Shown here: positions 11,925 through 23,010 of the stretch, piece after piece
How the letters are laid out: each line of letters begins with the position of its first letter
How positions within the stretch are numbered: the stretch's first letter is position 1
DNA from: Cavia porcellus
Lineage: Eukaryota; Chordata; Mammalia; Rodentia; Caviidae
NCBI RefSeq assembly: GCF_034190915.1
Contig: NW_026947514.1
Coordinates: 6,903,701 to 6,967,700 of the forward strand
Direction: 5' to 3'
DNA length: 64,000 nucleotides
Program-made: the position numbers and the translations under genes
The notes under the pieces: model-generated
Told to the model about the DNA's origin: nothing
What the model saw: the letters and a program-made list of their open reading frames with translations, nothing else
Database searches by the model: none

Positions 11925-12050
11925 GACTCTAAATCCAGGCAGAAGCCCAGGGAGATGGAAAGAGTTTCTTCTCCACCATTGGCTTCAATATGCTCCCTCA
12001 GCCTTTGTTTTCCCATTTAAAAAAGGAAATATTAATATGGAATCCAACTG
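11925..12050 (+). repeat. Possible MIR fragment
   Basis: The TCAGCCTTTGTTTTCCCATT and AAAAAAGGAAATATTAATAT string resembles the MIR 'cctcagtttcctcatctgtaaaatgg' segment. Too diverged for certainty. Confidence 0.3.
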
Positions 12051-12159
12051 AAATATTTTTAAGTGAAATTAATGAACACTGATGTGCACTTATTTAAGAA
12101 AATAGAGTTTTATTTTTCTCACCTAAAATGACCTCAGCTAATGCCTTGACTTAATCAAT

Positions 12160-12560
12160 CATGCATAGATTGTGCCTTCTCTCCCTACACTTGGCCAACC
12201 TTCATATTTTGGAACATCATTTAACACCTGCAAGATGGTGTGAATATTCATGGTCGTGTTCAAGGCAGAAAGAAGGGGCAGAGCCATCCTGTTTAGGTGG
12301 GTCCGCTTTATCCTCTTCAAGGACTCCTACCAGACTTCTCCCATTTCATTGGCTAGAATTTCATCACTCCTGCAGCAGAGGAGCCTGGGAAAATTAATTT
12401 TAAACTGTATCCTTTGCTGCCACTGCAAAATAGGCTTCTACTGGCAACAAGAAAGTGGACAAGGTAATAAAAAGAGAAGCCACGGAGACTGCCTCCAAGC
12501 CATGCTAGCTGCCAGGTGTGTGGGTCCTGCCCAGCACAATGTACGGGTCGGAGCTCTAAA
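12160..12560. repeat. Probable ancient repeat remnant, family not identified
   Basis: GTTCAAGGCAGAAAGAAGGG, CATTTCATTGGCTAGAATTT and GAGCCTGGGAAAAT resemble the end of the same broad class of mammalian repeat as at 11375-11870. A 139-codon open frame crossing it (12250-12669) has no domain and is taken as chance. Confidence 0.35.
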
Positions 12561-12930
12561 ATTAACAAATAGAGAAAAGGTGATGATGAAGATGGTGATG
12601 ATTTGTTTGAACCCTGTTTGGCTCTACCAAGAACATAAATGTTTTATTATAAGACTACATGAAATTTAAAAAGTTGCCAGCCTATGAATAGGAGCCACAC
12701 TTCAGGACCCTGAGCACTGGAGGAAAGCACTCTCTTTTAAAGATATTCGAGGAGAAAAGGATTGAAACCCCGCTTGAATATCTGCAGTTGGAGGTCCGTG
12801 GCTATAAAGACTTTGCAACATGACAAAAATCTGTTATCCAATAATAAACTGACATACAGCATAATTCTTTAAAACATAAAACAAGGAATAATGGAGAAGA
12901 GGAACAGCCTCCTATAGAAAAAAAGAAGAA

Positions 12931-13040
12931 AGGGGCTGGGGATTTAGTTCAGCCACATAAGCGCCTGCCTTGCAAGCAGGTATTCATGAGTTCGATCCCT
13001 GGTACCGATGAAAAGGAAAAAGATTTAAAAAAAGAAAGAA
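12931..13040 (+). repeat. ID-type SINE, tRNA-Ala-derived, with target-site duplication
   Basis: GGGGCTGGGGATTTAGTTCAG is the tRNA-Ala-like A-box region, GCGCCTGCCTTGCAAGCAGG the anticodon-arm region, and GAGTTCGATCCCTGGTACC the B-box. An A-rich tail follows. A 15-bp match AGAAAAAAAGAAGAA lies at 12916-12930 and 13041-13055, consistent with a target-site duplication, although it is low-complexity. ID SINEs are transcribed by RNA polymerase III and mobilised by L1. Confidence 0.85.
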
Positions 13041-13055
13041 AGAAAAAAAGAAGAA

Positions 13056-14369
13056 GAAACCTGGTACATCTGGGTTGGACCAGAACAGAGATAATTCCTG
13101 AGACACAGTTCTTAATAAGATGGTATTAGAAATGAATGTCAGAATTCCACTGCATATGATTTATGGCTTGAGAGATATAATTATGTTTAAATTAACTGTA
13201 TGCTATACTCCACATGGAATACATCCTGTGGGTTCAATTACTAGAACCCGATTGTTCCATGATGATCAGTACAACCCATATTTTTGAAGGATTTACCAAA
13301 CCGTCTACCGCATTATGAGATTTCTGTGTATTTTAATCCTGGCCATACTGCCATGGAGAGGCTTATCCTGGCATTTTATTGACAGTGAAACTGAGCTTTG
13401 GAGGTGCTGAAGGCTTCTTTTGGAGCCAGGATGGACTGACTGGCTTCCAAGGGTAGCTTTTGGAAGCTCCCCTGGGCTGGGCCAGGCTCTCCACCTCACT
13501 GCTCTGCACGTTCTGATACCCATGAGTCTTCAGTCAACCCAATGCACTCCGGGAACACATAATACACATAGAAATAAGATCACAGCAATGACAAAAGAGT
13601 GCTTCCGTTCCACAAAGCCAGTAGGTCTGCCTGGAACTGTGGAATGCCACAGGGGTTGTGGGATAAGATAAAGCATAAGACTGCGTCATCCCAGGCCACT
13701 TGAACTTTAGGTACTGAGGCTCTGTTTCATCAATTGCGTTACTCTGGTTTTCTTGACATCTTTTAAAAAGTGGTCAAACGAAACCATTGTGTGGCACAGC
13801 CAATTTTACACATTTGTGGCTGACAGTCTATCTATGATCACTTCCTAAATGAAAGTCAACTATCTCAGACTTTGAAAAACACAGATCATTTTCCATACAA
13901 TTTCTGGGATTAGGTTTCTCAACATATAATCCAAATATCTGCTTAGGACCTCAGCAAAGCAGCAGATGCCTGACCTCTTGGTCCAAAGCACCTTTTGGAA
14001 GAATTTGATATTCAAAGGCCATTCTTGCTGTTAAGAGTTCAAAATACACATGAAAACAGCCCTGATTATCTTCAGTATTTGGAGTTGGAATATCCTGGGG
14101 TCTCTGTGTTGAAAGCCACTACTCTGGCCCTGATGTCACAGAGAGGGAAACAGCAGGACACCATGAGGGAATTCCAGAGAGGACAGAAACGCAGCCTCCT
14201 ACAAACCAGGAGCAGCAAACTCTGTACCAGCTGACTGCATCCCCTTCCGGGAAGGACAGGGCTGCCCTCCAGTGCCATACTGCTCCACTGGCCCAATGAG
14301 CCCCAGGCATCAGCCCCTGAAAAAATCTGGCCCCTGCACTAAAGAATGCATGTGCAAATGCACATGCAT

Positions 14370-14370
<1 letters not shown>
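13056..14370. other. Unique sequence, no gene seen
   Basis: No repeat recognised over about 1.3 kb. AT-rich sequence at 13130-13320 gives way to mixed sequence. Open frames of 72-83 codons overlap on both strands with no domain. Confidence 0.5.

Positions 14371-14403
<33 letters not shown>
14371..14403. repeat. (CA)n microsatellite
   Basis: An uninterrupted CA repeat of about 16 units, preceded by CATG/CACATG interruptions that suggest an older, longer tract. Confidence 0.97.
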
Positions 14404-14405
<2 letters not shown>

Positions 14406-14479
14406 GGAAGGCCATTAATTCAATTCCTCCTCTACTAAACACTGACAGAGTATTTCATTCCCTCTCTCTTGCCAGCCTC

Positions 14480-15110
14480 TCCCCGTCTCTCCCCCTTCTC
14501 AGCCCCGGCTTTTATTAGTATTATCATTCTCTTAAGTGGCACATGTAATACCACTTCCTGCTCCGTCAGGCCCCGCCACCAGCGACGGAAGCTCGCTCTC
14601 CTGGCAGTGACATCTGTCTTGGTGGCAGCCACCTCAGGCGGTTCTCCTGGCAGCCTCCGCACTGCCACCAGGCCTGTCGGGTGGCTCCACGGCTGACGGG
14701 CTGTCACAGCCGCCTCATCTTGCTGGCTGTCATTTGCTTTTGATTTACCTTTTGATTCCGAGGCATTTGCCCGCTTTCATCACTTAGTGGACAAAGTCCC
14801 CAGCAAGTCCCCCATGGCTGCCTTCTGTGTAGACAGCTAGGAAACAGGCAGATCCCCGGTGCCACTTGGCATTCAGGTGTAAATGGGAGTCTGACTGGCC
14901 CACGCCATGAGGAGTCCAGCAGTGGGTGTAGATGATCCCTTCCCGCTTCCCAGGAGCCTCTTCTATAGAAGTCACTTTGCCAATGGCAAAGTGCCCCGTG
15001 TCAATTACCCGACTGTGAGTCACCCAATTGGTAAGGTGGTGGCTCCGGGTTGGAATGTACTGAGTTCTTCCTCCCCTGACTGGGCCTGAGAGCTCATTAA
15101 AGTCACCGCC
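14480..15110. promoter_or_regulatory. Candidate conserved regulatory block, GC-rich, with perfect 21-bp palindrome
   Basis: Repeat-free and GC-rich compared with its surroundings. It carries several CTGTCA/TGACAG-type TALE sites (for example about 14700-14732), TTTGATTTACCTTTTGATTC, and a palindrome at 14973-14993 (arms CACTTTGCCA and TGGCAAAGTG around one base) followed by two CCAAT-type segments. Open frames of 75-114 codons overlap on both strands but show no domain. An enhancer reading is inference. An unrecognised exon cannot be excluded. Confidence 0.35.
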
Positions 15111-15450
15111 CTGCTCTCCCCTAGACACTGTGCCTCTGGACTCACCCCAGTGCAGCGAACTCAGCTCCCAGGCGGCGGGCGGATGGAAGCCAGGACAGGG
15201 TTAAATTGCTAATTGAGGTTTTGTGAGGTCTGCCAGAGCCCAGTCTCCAACACTTACATCTGTTCAACAATTATTACAGCATTTTTGCCATAAAAAATTC
15301 AACACCCTGAGTGTCGTGCTAGCAAAACCTGAGAATTTATGCAGTGAATAGAATAGCTAATTTCTCTGAGGAAATGCAGGGGGAAAATTACAGATTTTAC
15401 TTAAATTCCAAACACCAGAGTGCACACATCTGACGCCCTCATGGGCTTTG

Positions 15451-15475
15451 CTTTCCTTTCTTTTCTTTCTTTCTT

Positions 15476-15512
<37 letters not shown>
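15451..15512. repeat. (TTTC)n/poly-T tract
   Basis: TTTC units followed by about 34 T. It could be the tail of a minus-strand retroelement, but the sequence to its right is not a SINE I recognise. Confidence 0.9.
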
Positions 15513-15513
<1 letters not shown>

Positions 15514-17688
15514 GTCACAATGCCCGACCAAAGTAAGACTTCCTTTCTACCTTGAAGCAAAATGGCTTTCAGTACACATTCTGATCTTTGATGAAGCCAT
15601 ACTGTGGAAGTCCAAAATGGGCCAGGCAGCTACCCCACGCCATCTTTGAAACATTCCGTCATTTCAGGCAGGGTATGGAATCAGGGTCGGACCCTCAGAG
15701 TAAGGCGGGGGTGACTGTTTTGCATTGCTACCTTTCCCTTTTCCCGATTTGCCCCATTCCTTGACCAGCTCCTAGGAGAAAGCAGCAGAGCTAGGGAAGG
15801 GTCTCAGCAGCACTGAGGGTCTGTGACTCCTTAGTCCTTTCTAATGCTGTGCGATGCTTGCAAAGGCAGTTTTGGAGTTCGATCCGGAAAGGTCTGGAAT
15901 GTGGAATTTATGCAAAAACTAAAGCTGTCTAGTTAGGATGCCAGCGGAGGGGGACAATATGCTACAGGCAGGCATGGACTGTTCTGCAGGGCTGCCTCCT
16001 GCCTTCCCTCGGCCGGCTGGGTGTTTGCTACCTTAATAATCACGGCAAGCCAAGCGGGCTGAGCAGGAGCGCCTGGCTCTGTCTCCATGGCGGTGCAACC
16101 AATGTCACATGAACATTCAAAAATTCTGCTGTGGAGACAGGATCCTTGCTTGCCTTTCTTAATGACTAAAGCGGGGGCTCCAATTTGGCACCACAGGGAC
16201 ACCCCCCCCCCGCCCTTTTTGCCCAGTCACCTGCCCAGGGGCCAACCCAGGGAAGCAAAGGTAAATGCTTCCCACAAGTAGTTCCTGTCTCTTTGCCACC
16301 TCATCACAGGGCTGGAGAGCTGTGGCCAGGAGGGGCACACAGCTCAGTGCAGAGGCGGAGAGCAGAATCCATCACTGCCTCTACATCTTAATGAAAAGGA
16401 TGTGCAGTTTCCATGCAAGATAAACACCTTCCCCAACAGGTGAAGGGGTTCTCCTCTTGTCCTGCTCCGTGCTCTTCTCAAAGGTACAATGTGTCTTCAG
16501 TGAAGGCCAGGGAAGCTACAGGATTTCCAGATACCCAGACACAGCTGAGCTGGCCAGTTGCAAGCAAGCAGCAGAGAGAGTACAGAGTCTCCTCCTCTGC
16601 AGCCCAGCTGTGCCTCGGGCACAGAGCCCCCATGGGAGAAGGACTGGCCCCTCCTGGCTCTCACCGGAGCATCCCTTGTGGCATGGCATCACAGCCCCAG
16701 CACTGCCTCTGGCTCTGTCACACAGTGAGGCCTCACAGTGGGCCCCCTGGCAGCTTGGCCATCCTGCCTGACATCCCCTGAGTCTGTCAGCAGGCTGGAG
16801 AGCCACAAGCCAGGAGCTGTGGCTGCAGCATCCATCAGCCAGAGGGGGAGCTGAGTGACCTCTCACATGTCCTTCCCCAACCCAGGAGGCAGTCATGAAA
16901 ACAAAAGCAGTTGCCACACTGCTGGGATGCTAAACCGTTACCACAGCCTCAGCTCTGCACCAAGCAGTTTGTCAGGTTTGGTTTTCAGAGCCATACAGAG
17001 CCCAGGACCAAGATACGATCCCAGACCAGACAGACTCCAAGCCCTTCTTTCCTCTTCTGGGACACCCTGGCCTGGGGGCAGCTTTGCTGGGGAGAAACAA
17101 GCTTAGCACAAGATGCCCAGTAAAAATGGCAACAGGCAGACCTAAGCATCTGGCATTCAGAGGACAGAGGCAATGGCAATCTAGAACTTTCTGGAAAGAG
17201 CAGGAAATCACTTTGACCAGAAAGAGTTTTCTAACAATGATTCTCTTGTCCTCTGTCTTCCTCTAGAGTTGTGATTGTTCTACTACATGTCCTGTGGGGT
17301 AACAATTTGGGGGCATCCTAGTGAATACGGTGCAAAGCTCTGTAACCCCCTACATTAATCAGAACTGATCTTGTCTACCTGCTATGCCAGGTCTTGAAGT
17401 GCAGGCACCATGAGATCGCTTTCCTTGTCTACCAGCTGCCGGCCAGAACCATCTATATGTACAAGACCACCTCAGAACTACTCTCTCCACTGGCTACATC
17501 TAACTAAGCCTCTGCAGCCCTCAACATCTTCTGTGACCTTTATGACTCGAGGTTTTTGGGGTGAGGACCATGAAGGGCAACAAGAAGGTAAAGAAATAAA
17601 GATGAAACTCAGAAAGCTGGGATCGGGTGGAGCCTTGCCTCCTGGTGGGAGAGAAGGCACTGCCCGATCACTGGAACACATTTGTACC
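15513..17688. other. Unique GC-moderate sequence, no gene seen
   Basis: Contains a C-run at about 16201-16212. Overlapping open frames of 104-133 codons on both strands at 16413-16917 reflect GC-rich composition. None has a domain or convincing splice signals. I see nothing else. Confidence 0.45.
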
Positions 17689-17795
17689 CCCAGAGGGGTG
17701 ATGTCAATTTTAACCCTACTGCTTAGCAACTTGTTTGCCTGGCTGGCCTGGGCCCCTGGCCTTCGTGGATCTGGAGCACCCTGTTTACCTGGCTC
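17689..17795 (+). repeat. 107-bp direct duplicate, copy 1
   Basis: Matches 18900-19006 over 107 bp with two differences (17765 G versus T, 17767 G versus A), same orientation, 1,211 bp apart. Begins CCCAGAGGGGTGATGTCAAT and ends TTTACCTGGCTC. Flanks do not match. There is no poly-A, terminal inverted repeat or known family. It may be a short local duplication or two copies of an unnamed repeat. Confidence 0.85.
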
Positions 17796-18899
17796 TCTGT
17801 GTTTTCAGGGCCAGCCTTGCTTTAACCCCACACCTAAGCTTGTAGAATGAATATGTGTTCATGCCATGACCTCACCTATCACTTGTCTGGAACTCTCTCT
17901 ATATCTGGCATGAATTTTTATAGATGGGTTCTATAGACACTAAGCTGCCTGCTTTCCTTTCTTACAATGTCCCTCCCTTACCAGGGAAAATAATGTGCCA
18001 TAGCATTATTGCCTTTGATTGAACCCTTGCTACAGAACAAATGCTGAATAAGAACTTTAAATGTTTTATCACACTCAGTCCCTGGGGCTTGCCAGCGTGG
18101 TGGCATTTAGAGAGTGGGCTAGGACACGAGGACTCAGCCGTGGTGAGGAATGTGCTCTACATCTGTCCCCACTTCATCGAGTAAGTGTTTGGTCCACTCA
18201 GCCATGAACTTCCAGAAATACATCTGCAGCTTCGTTTTAGAGGAATGATGCACACACCCCAGGCCCCCAGCCAAACTCATCCTCATCGCTGACTCCAGGA
18301 AGAAATCCTTATACAAGCTATACTGGTGGCAAACTCAGGCCAATGGTAACCCTGTCTTTTCCATTGTAAACATGGTAACCCTGTCTTTTCCGTTATGACC
18401 CATTACAACCCTGGATTTGTCTAGTGGATGATGTCATTTTACCATTTGGTTAAACAACTCTAGAAATGCACAAATATATAGACCGGCTGAAACAATTGTG
18501 AACCCAACAGAATTACCGTTATCTGGTACCATATTCAAGCTATAAAACACAATTCTCTGCAATCTATTCTAATGTATTTGTGTTAATATTCTAATCTAAG
18601 TTCATGATCCTTATGCATGACCGAATGAAACTTTTATAGAATAAATAATCCATGCTGATGGCATGGAGGGTGGCCCCTCCCAACACCATCTCCACTGTCA
18701 GGACCCCATGAACTGAACTACAAGTCCCCTCCCCTCGCTGCTTCCACAACTGGGTTGAACCACTCAGGAAGGCCCAGAGACCAGGGAGAATACTAGCAAG
18801 ACAGTAGGGTCCCAAATGGGGCACACAGGACGGACAGGCTGGACTATTGGGGTGGAAAAGTCCAAAGCAGAAATAACAATATGCGCCAACAGGTGGTCA
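17796..18899. other. Sequence between the two 107-bp copies
   Basis: No gene. A 29-bp-offset tandem duplication with a shared 20-mer ATGGTAACCCTGTCTTTTCC lies at 18343-18362 and 18372-18391. The rest is unique as far as I can see. Confidence 0.5.
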
Positions 18900-19006
18900 C
18901 CCAGAGGGGTGATGTCAATTTTAACCCTACTGCTTAGCAACTTGTTTGCCTGGCTGGCCTGGGCCCCTGGCCTTCTTAGATCTGGAGCACCCTGTTTACC
19001 TGGCTC
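18900..19006 (+). repeat. 107-bp direct duplicate, copy 2
   Basis: Second copy of the segment at 17689-17795 (two differences in 107 bp). It is followed almost at once by a small imperfect tandem repeat at 19014-19055 (GAACCATCATTGTGCATTGT then GAACCAGCATCGTGCATTGT). Confidence 0.85.
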
Positions 19007-19055
19007 CAGATGAGTGAACCATCATTGTGCATTGTGAACCAGCATCGTGCATTGT

Positions 19056-19587
19056 GCTTGGTTCCAAAGGCACACAGAAACACAGCAGGCAGGAGGGGCT
19101 GCCCCTGTCCTCTATTATGCTATAGTTGTTATTTTCTTTCTTTTTCATGATCTTGGTCTTTCTTTTTTCTTTATTTTATTTTTATTTTTTTCTTCTTCTC
19201 TTTTCTAAGTGGCTGGGAAGAATTTCAGCCTCAGAAAACTAATCCCACCCCAAACTCGGAGACCAAATTCAGATAACCCCATGCCTCCTCCCTCATTCTT
19301 TCTCTTCTGCCCTCTCCTCTCCTCTACTTTCCCAAGGTTTACATGGCCATCCTTTGCCCTCCAGCCTTGCTTCTAATTTCTTTTCAGCTACATTTGTTTT
19401 ATTCACTATCCTTCTTAAATCTCACCCCCACAACTCTACCAAGAGGAAACATTTTGAATGCAAGCTCCCAATTTACAACTGAATCTGTTATATAATTGTA
19501 AAGTTTGCTCCTATGGCTTAAGGTACAAAATTAATAGTTACCACAATTTGTCAGTTTCTAAACTTGGCTTGACACTATTGTTATTGC
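19056..19587. other. Pyrimidine-rich and AT-rich unique sequence
   Basis: A T/C-rich tract at about 19130-19205 and unique sequence after it. It lies outside the L1 insertion because the target-site duplication begins at 19588. Confidence 0.45.
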
Positions 19588-19600
19588 TAATTATACTACT

Positions 19601-22347
19601 TTAGCGAGGATGTCATATCTGTTGTAATCAGTTGTTTTCCCTTCTGTAGCAATACTGGGGAGCTGTGGGGTAATAACCTCACCACAGCCCAGCACCAAAG
19701 GACTGGGGACTGAGCCAAACAGATACGAACATCTCACTCTTAATTAATTGGGAAAGTAGAATCTTGAAAGATGCACAAGCCCAGAACCTCCTACACACAG
19801 AAGAAGATATCCCTGAGGAACAGACTTTTCCTAGAGAGGACTTCATACAAGTGATATAGCTACCTACCATAAAAACTTACAAGAGTCAACACAGAAAATA
19901 AAACAAAAATTTTTTGAAATAGGAAATGACAAGATGCAGAAGCAAGATGCAATCTCAGACCTCCAGGCACCCAACAGAAGTCCAGGAGACAATGAGGTAG
20001 AGGACAATGGAAGACACACACCTGAAATTTCTGAAACAATAGTAAGTGAAATAATGAAACAAATCCAGGAGGTTATAGATCAGAAATAATCTCTCAGGTA
20101 AAAAAAAAAAAAAAGAATTTCCAATATTCATAAAGGAATTTCTTAGCAAATCTAGGGTAGAGATAGATAAAAAAAATAGATGATAATAAATAATGGAAAT
20201 TGTGAACAACAAATATAGGAAAGAAACATAATGCATGAAACAGATTCAAACAGATATCCAGGAAATAAGAAAGTCTACTGAAACTTGGCAAAACTACTCA
20301 AATGAAACTGAAAATAGACTTTCACACCTTGAAGACGGGATCATGGCTGGTGACTGTGAAAGGAGAGATTTCTTAAAAACAACAAAGGATCAAGAAATAA
20401 CAAGTCAACAGCTACAAGATGATGCAAAGAAAAATAATATAAGAATAACTGGTGTGATGGAAAAGCACCAACACAAATGACATAAAAAGACTATCTGCAG
20501 AAATAATAGCAGAAATTTTCCCAAATATGAGAGCAGAATCTGACATACAGATAAGTGGCATGCATAGAAATCCAATTAGCCATAACCAAAGTAAATCTAC
20601 ACCTGGCATATAATAATCAAGATCCCCAAAACAGCACAAGAACATAATATTAGCAGCTGTTAGAGAAAAGAAACGGACCACCTATAAAGAAAAGCCCATC
20701 AGAATCATGGCAGACTGCTCAACACAAGCCCTAAAATCAAGAAGAGCTTGGGGTGAAGTATTTCAAGATATCAGAAAAAACAACTTCTTTCTTGATTGGT
20801 ACACCCTGAGAAACTATCTTTCAAAATTGATGGAGAAATAAGATACTTCATGAGATAGAACAGCTGAAGAAATTCATGACCACCAAACTAACCCAACAAA
20901 GAGTATAGAAAGATATTCTAGACAGAGACAAAAATGACCACAATTCCAAGAACAACAACAGAAAGACACCACCAGGCAAGCCATGCCATTAAACAGAGGA
21001 AAATTCAGGGAAAATAACATGACAAAGACAAGCCAATGCATGTCAGTTATAACCATAAATGTAAATGGCCTCAATTCACCAGTAAAAAGAAATGGACTGC
21101 AGAATACATGAAGAAACAAGATCCAACAATATATTGTATACCAGAAACTCATTTAACCCAAAAAGAAACTCAAAATCAAAGTATGGAAAACAATTATTTC
21201 ATGCAACAGGAACTCAGACAAAAACAGGGTAGCTATTCTGTTTGCAGACAATGTGAATTTCAAGCCAAGAATGACCAAAAGAGATAAAGAAGCTCACTAC
21301 ATATTTGTTAAGGTCAAGAGGAGGAGATAACAGTCATAAATACACATGCACCAAATATGGGAGCACCCAACTATATAAGACAAATATTAGTAGACATGAA
21401 AAATCAAAGAAGCTATAACATAATTGTAACAGGGAGCCTTAATTATCACAAAGAGACATATCAGCTAGACAAAAAAATCAGGGAAGAAATATCAGGACTG
21501 AGCCAAACCTGTGACCAAATAGACTTAGTAGATGTTTGCAGAGTTTTCCATCCAACAACATCAGAATACATACTCTTTTCAACTGAATTTTTTTAAAAAG
21601 TCAGGCACTCAAATTCAAAGACCCAATTCAAAAGTGGGCATGTGGGATGCATATGCACCTCTCAGATGAAGAGACACAAATGGAAAATAAACAACTATAT
21701 ATGAAAAAATGTTCACCATCATTATTCATTCAAGAAATGCAAATTAAAACAAAACTAAGAATCCATTTCACCCCAGAAAGAATGACTATTATTAAGAAAT
21801 TAACCAATAACAAGTGCTGGAGGAGCCATGGGGAAAGAGGAGCCCTTCTCCACTGTTGGTAGGAGTGTAGACTGGTACAATCGCTGTAGAAATCAGTGTG
21901 GAGATTCCTCAAAAAACTAGGATTAGAGATCCCATCTGACCCAGCTACTCCCCTTTGGGATATTTTCCCAGAAGAATTAAAAGCATCATACCACAGCAAT
22001 GTATGTTCACCCATGTTTATAGCAGCACAATTTATAATAGCTAAATCTTGGAAACAACCCAAATGCTCATCAACCAAGAAATGGATAAAAAGGATGTGTT
22101 TTATAATGGAGTACTATTTAGCTTTAAAGAAGGATAAACTCGAGACTTTTATGCAACTTGAGACCATACTCATAAGTGAAATAAAGCAGACTCATGTAAG
22201 CATCGTATTGTCTCCCTACTACAAGAAACTGAAAGAGTAAATAAGATCCAAAATGTACAATACATATTGTGAAAGGGAAAGAAACTGCTCAGAAGGAAAG
22301 AGGAACTGGATGGAGGGAAGGAGAAAAGAGGAAAGGGGAAAGAAAAT

Positions 22348-22400
<53 letters not shown>

Positions 22401-22411
22401 GATAGTTAAAA
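19601..22411 (+). mobile_element. L1 retrotransposon insertion, internally deleted, with 13-bp target-site duplication
   Basis: The 13-mer TAATTATACTACT occurs at 19588-19600 and 22412-22424, exactly flanking the element. Inside, about 19930-20880 is a broken ORF1: a coiled-coil region (ETENRLSHLEDGI, QEITSQQLQDDAKKNN) followed by the conserved domain (EKPIRIMADCSTQALKSR). From about 21035 comes the ORF2 endonuclease start region (TINVNGLNSPVKRN-like, GSYSVCRQCEF, then IDLVDVCRVFHP). At about 21596 the sequence jumps to the ORF2 C-terminal/3' region (MENNYF... precedes, then CAGCACAATTTATAATAGC and GCCATGGGGAAAGAGGAGCC), so reverse transcriptase is absent. The tail is a TA/CA-rich tract. Many stops mean the copy is dead. 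Confidence 0.85.
22348..22400. repeat. (TA)n(CA)n microsatellite at the L1 tail
   Basis: TA repeats run into CA repeats, probably grown from the A-rich tail of the L1 that ends here. Confidence 0.95.
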
Positions 22412-22672
22412 TAATTATACTACTGATTTCTATTAATTCATAGAAAAGAAAGGCTTGTGATTGTATTGTTTGATCAGTTTTTCATGTCTATATTTTTTAA
22501 ACTGAGCAACTACTTTACAGATAATGCACAACATATTAACTGTTGTTAATTTCCTATTACTTTGTTTTAAAATTTTGTAACATTGTTTTGTTTTTTTCTC
22601 TTTAAAATAAACAAAAGCAGAAACACACACAAAAACTAATAATCCAAATAGCATGGTTTATTCCATAACTTT

Positions 22673-22673
22673 C

Positions 22674-22723
<50 letters not shown>

Positions 22724-22735
22724 GAAGGAAGAAAG
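22673..22735. repeat. (GAAA)n microsatellite
   Basis: About 13 GAAA units followed by GGAA interruptions. Confidence 0.95.
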
Positions 22736-22869
22736 ATCAAAGGTTTTTCTATTGAGATATCTTAGCATTAATCAAAAGAAACAATAATGAAAGAAATCTC
22801 TTCACATGTTCTCGCTTGCTTTTAATACTCTGTTAAATCCTTACAGTTCCTCTAGAGTACCTCTACTAC

Positions 22870-23010
22870 TCTAACCTGAATGCTTAGGAAAAGCCTAGTT
22901 GAGAGACAGGGATGACTTCCCCAAAGCCATGTCGCTAGATGACAAAATCAGCATTCTGACTTAACTCTATTTTATTCCAAACCTCATGCTCTTTCCATTG
23001 CATTTAGTAG
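22870..23010 (-). repeat. Probable MIR fragment, minus strand
   Basis: TTGAGAGACAGGGATGACTT, CCCCAAAGCCATGTCGCTAG and ATCAGCATTCTGACTTAACT follow the reverse-complement MIR layout (gaggttaagtaacttgcccaaggtcacacagctag ... cagtctgactc). Confidence 0.45.

Noticed and set aside
12931..13040. A functional tRNA-Ala gene
   Set aside because: The tRNA-like part lacks the rest of a cloverleaf with matching acceptor stem, has substitutions in the A-box and ends in an A-rich tail, so it is an ID SINE.
14435..15128. GC-rich open frames as a first exon or CpG island
   Set aside because: CpG content is modest and frames overlap on both strands. The regulatory-block reading fits as well.
17689..19006. The 107-bp duplicates as paired LTRs of a provirus
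   Set aside because: Too short, no TG...CA ends, and no retroviral sequence lies between them.
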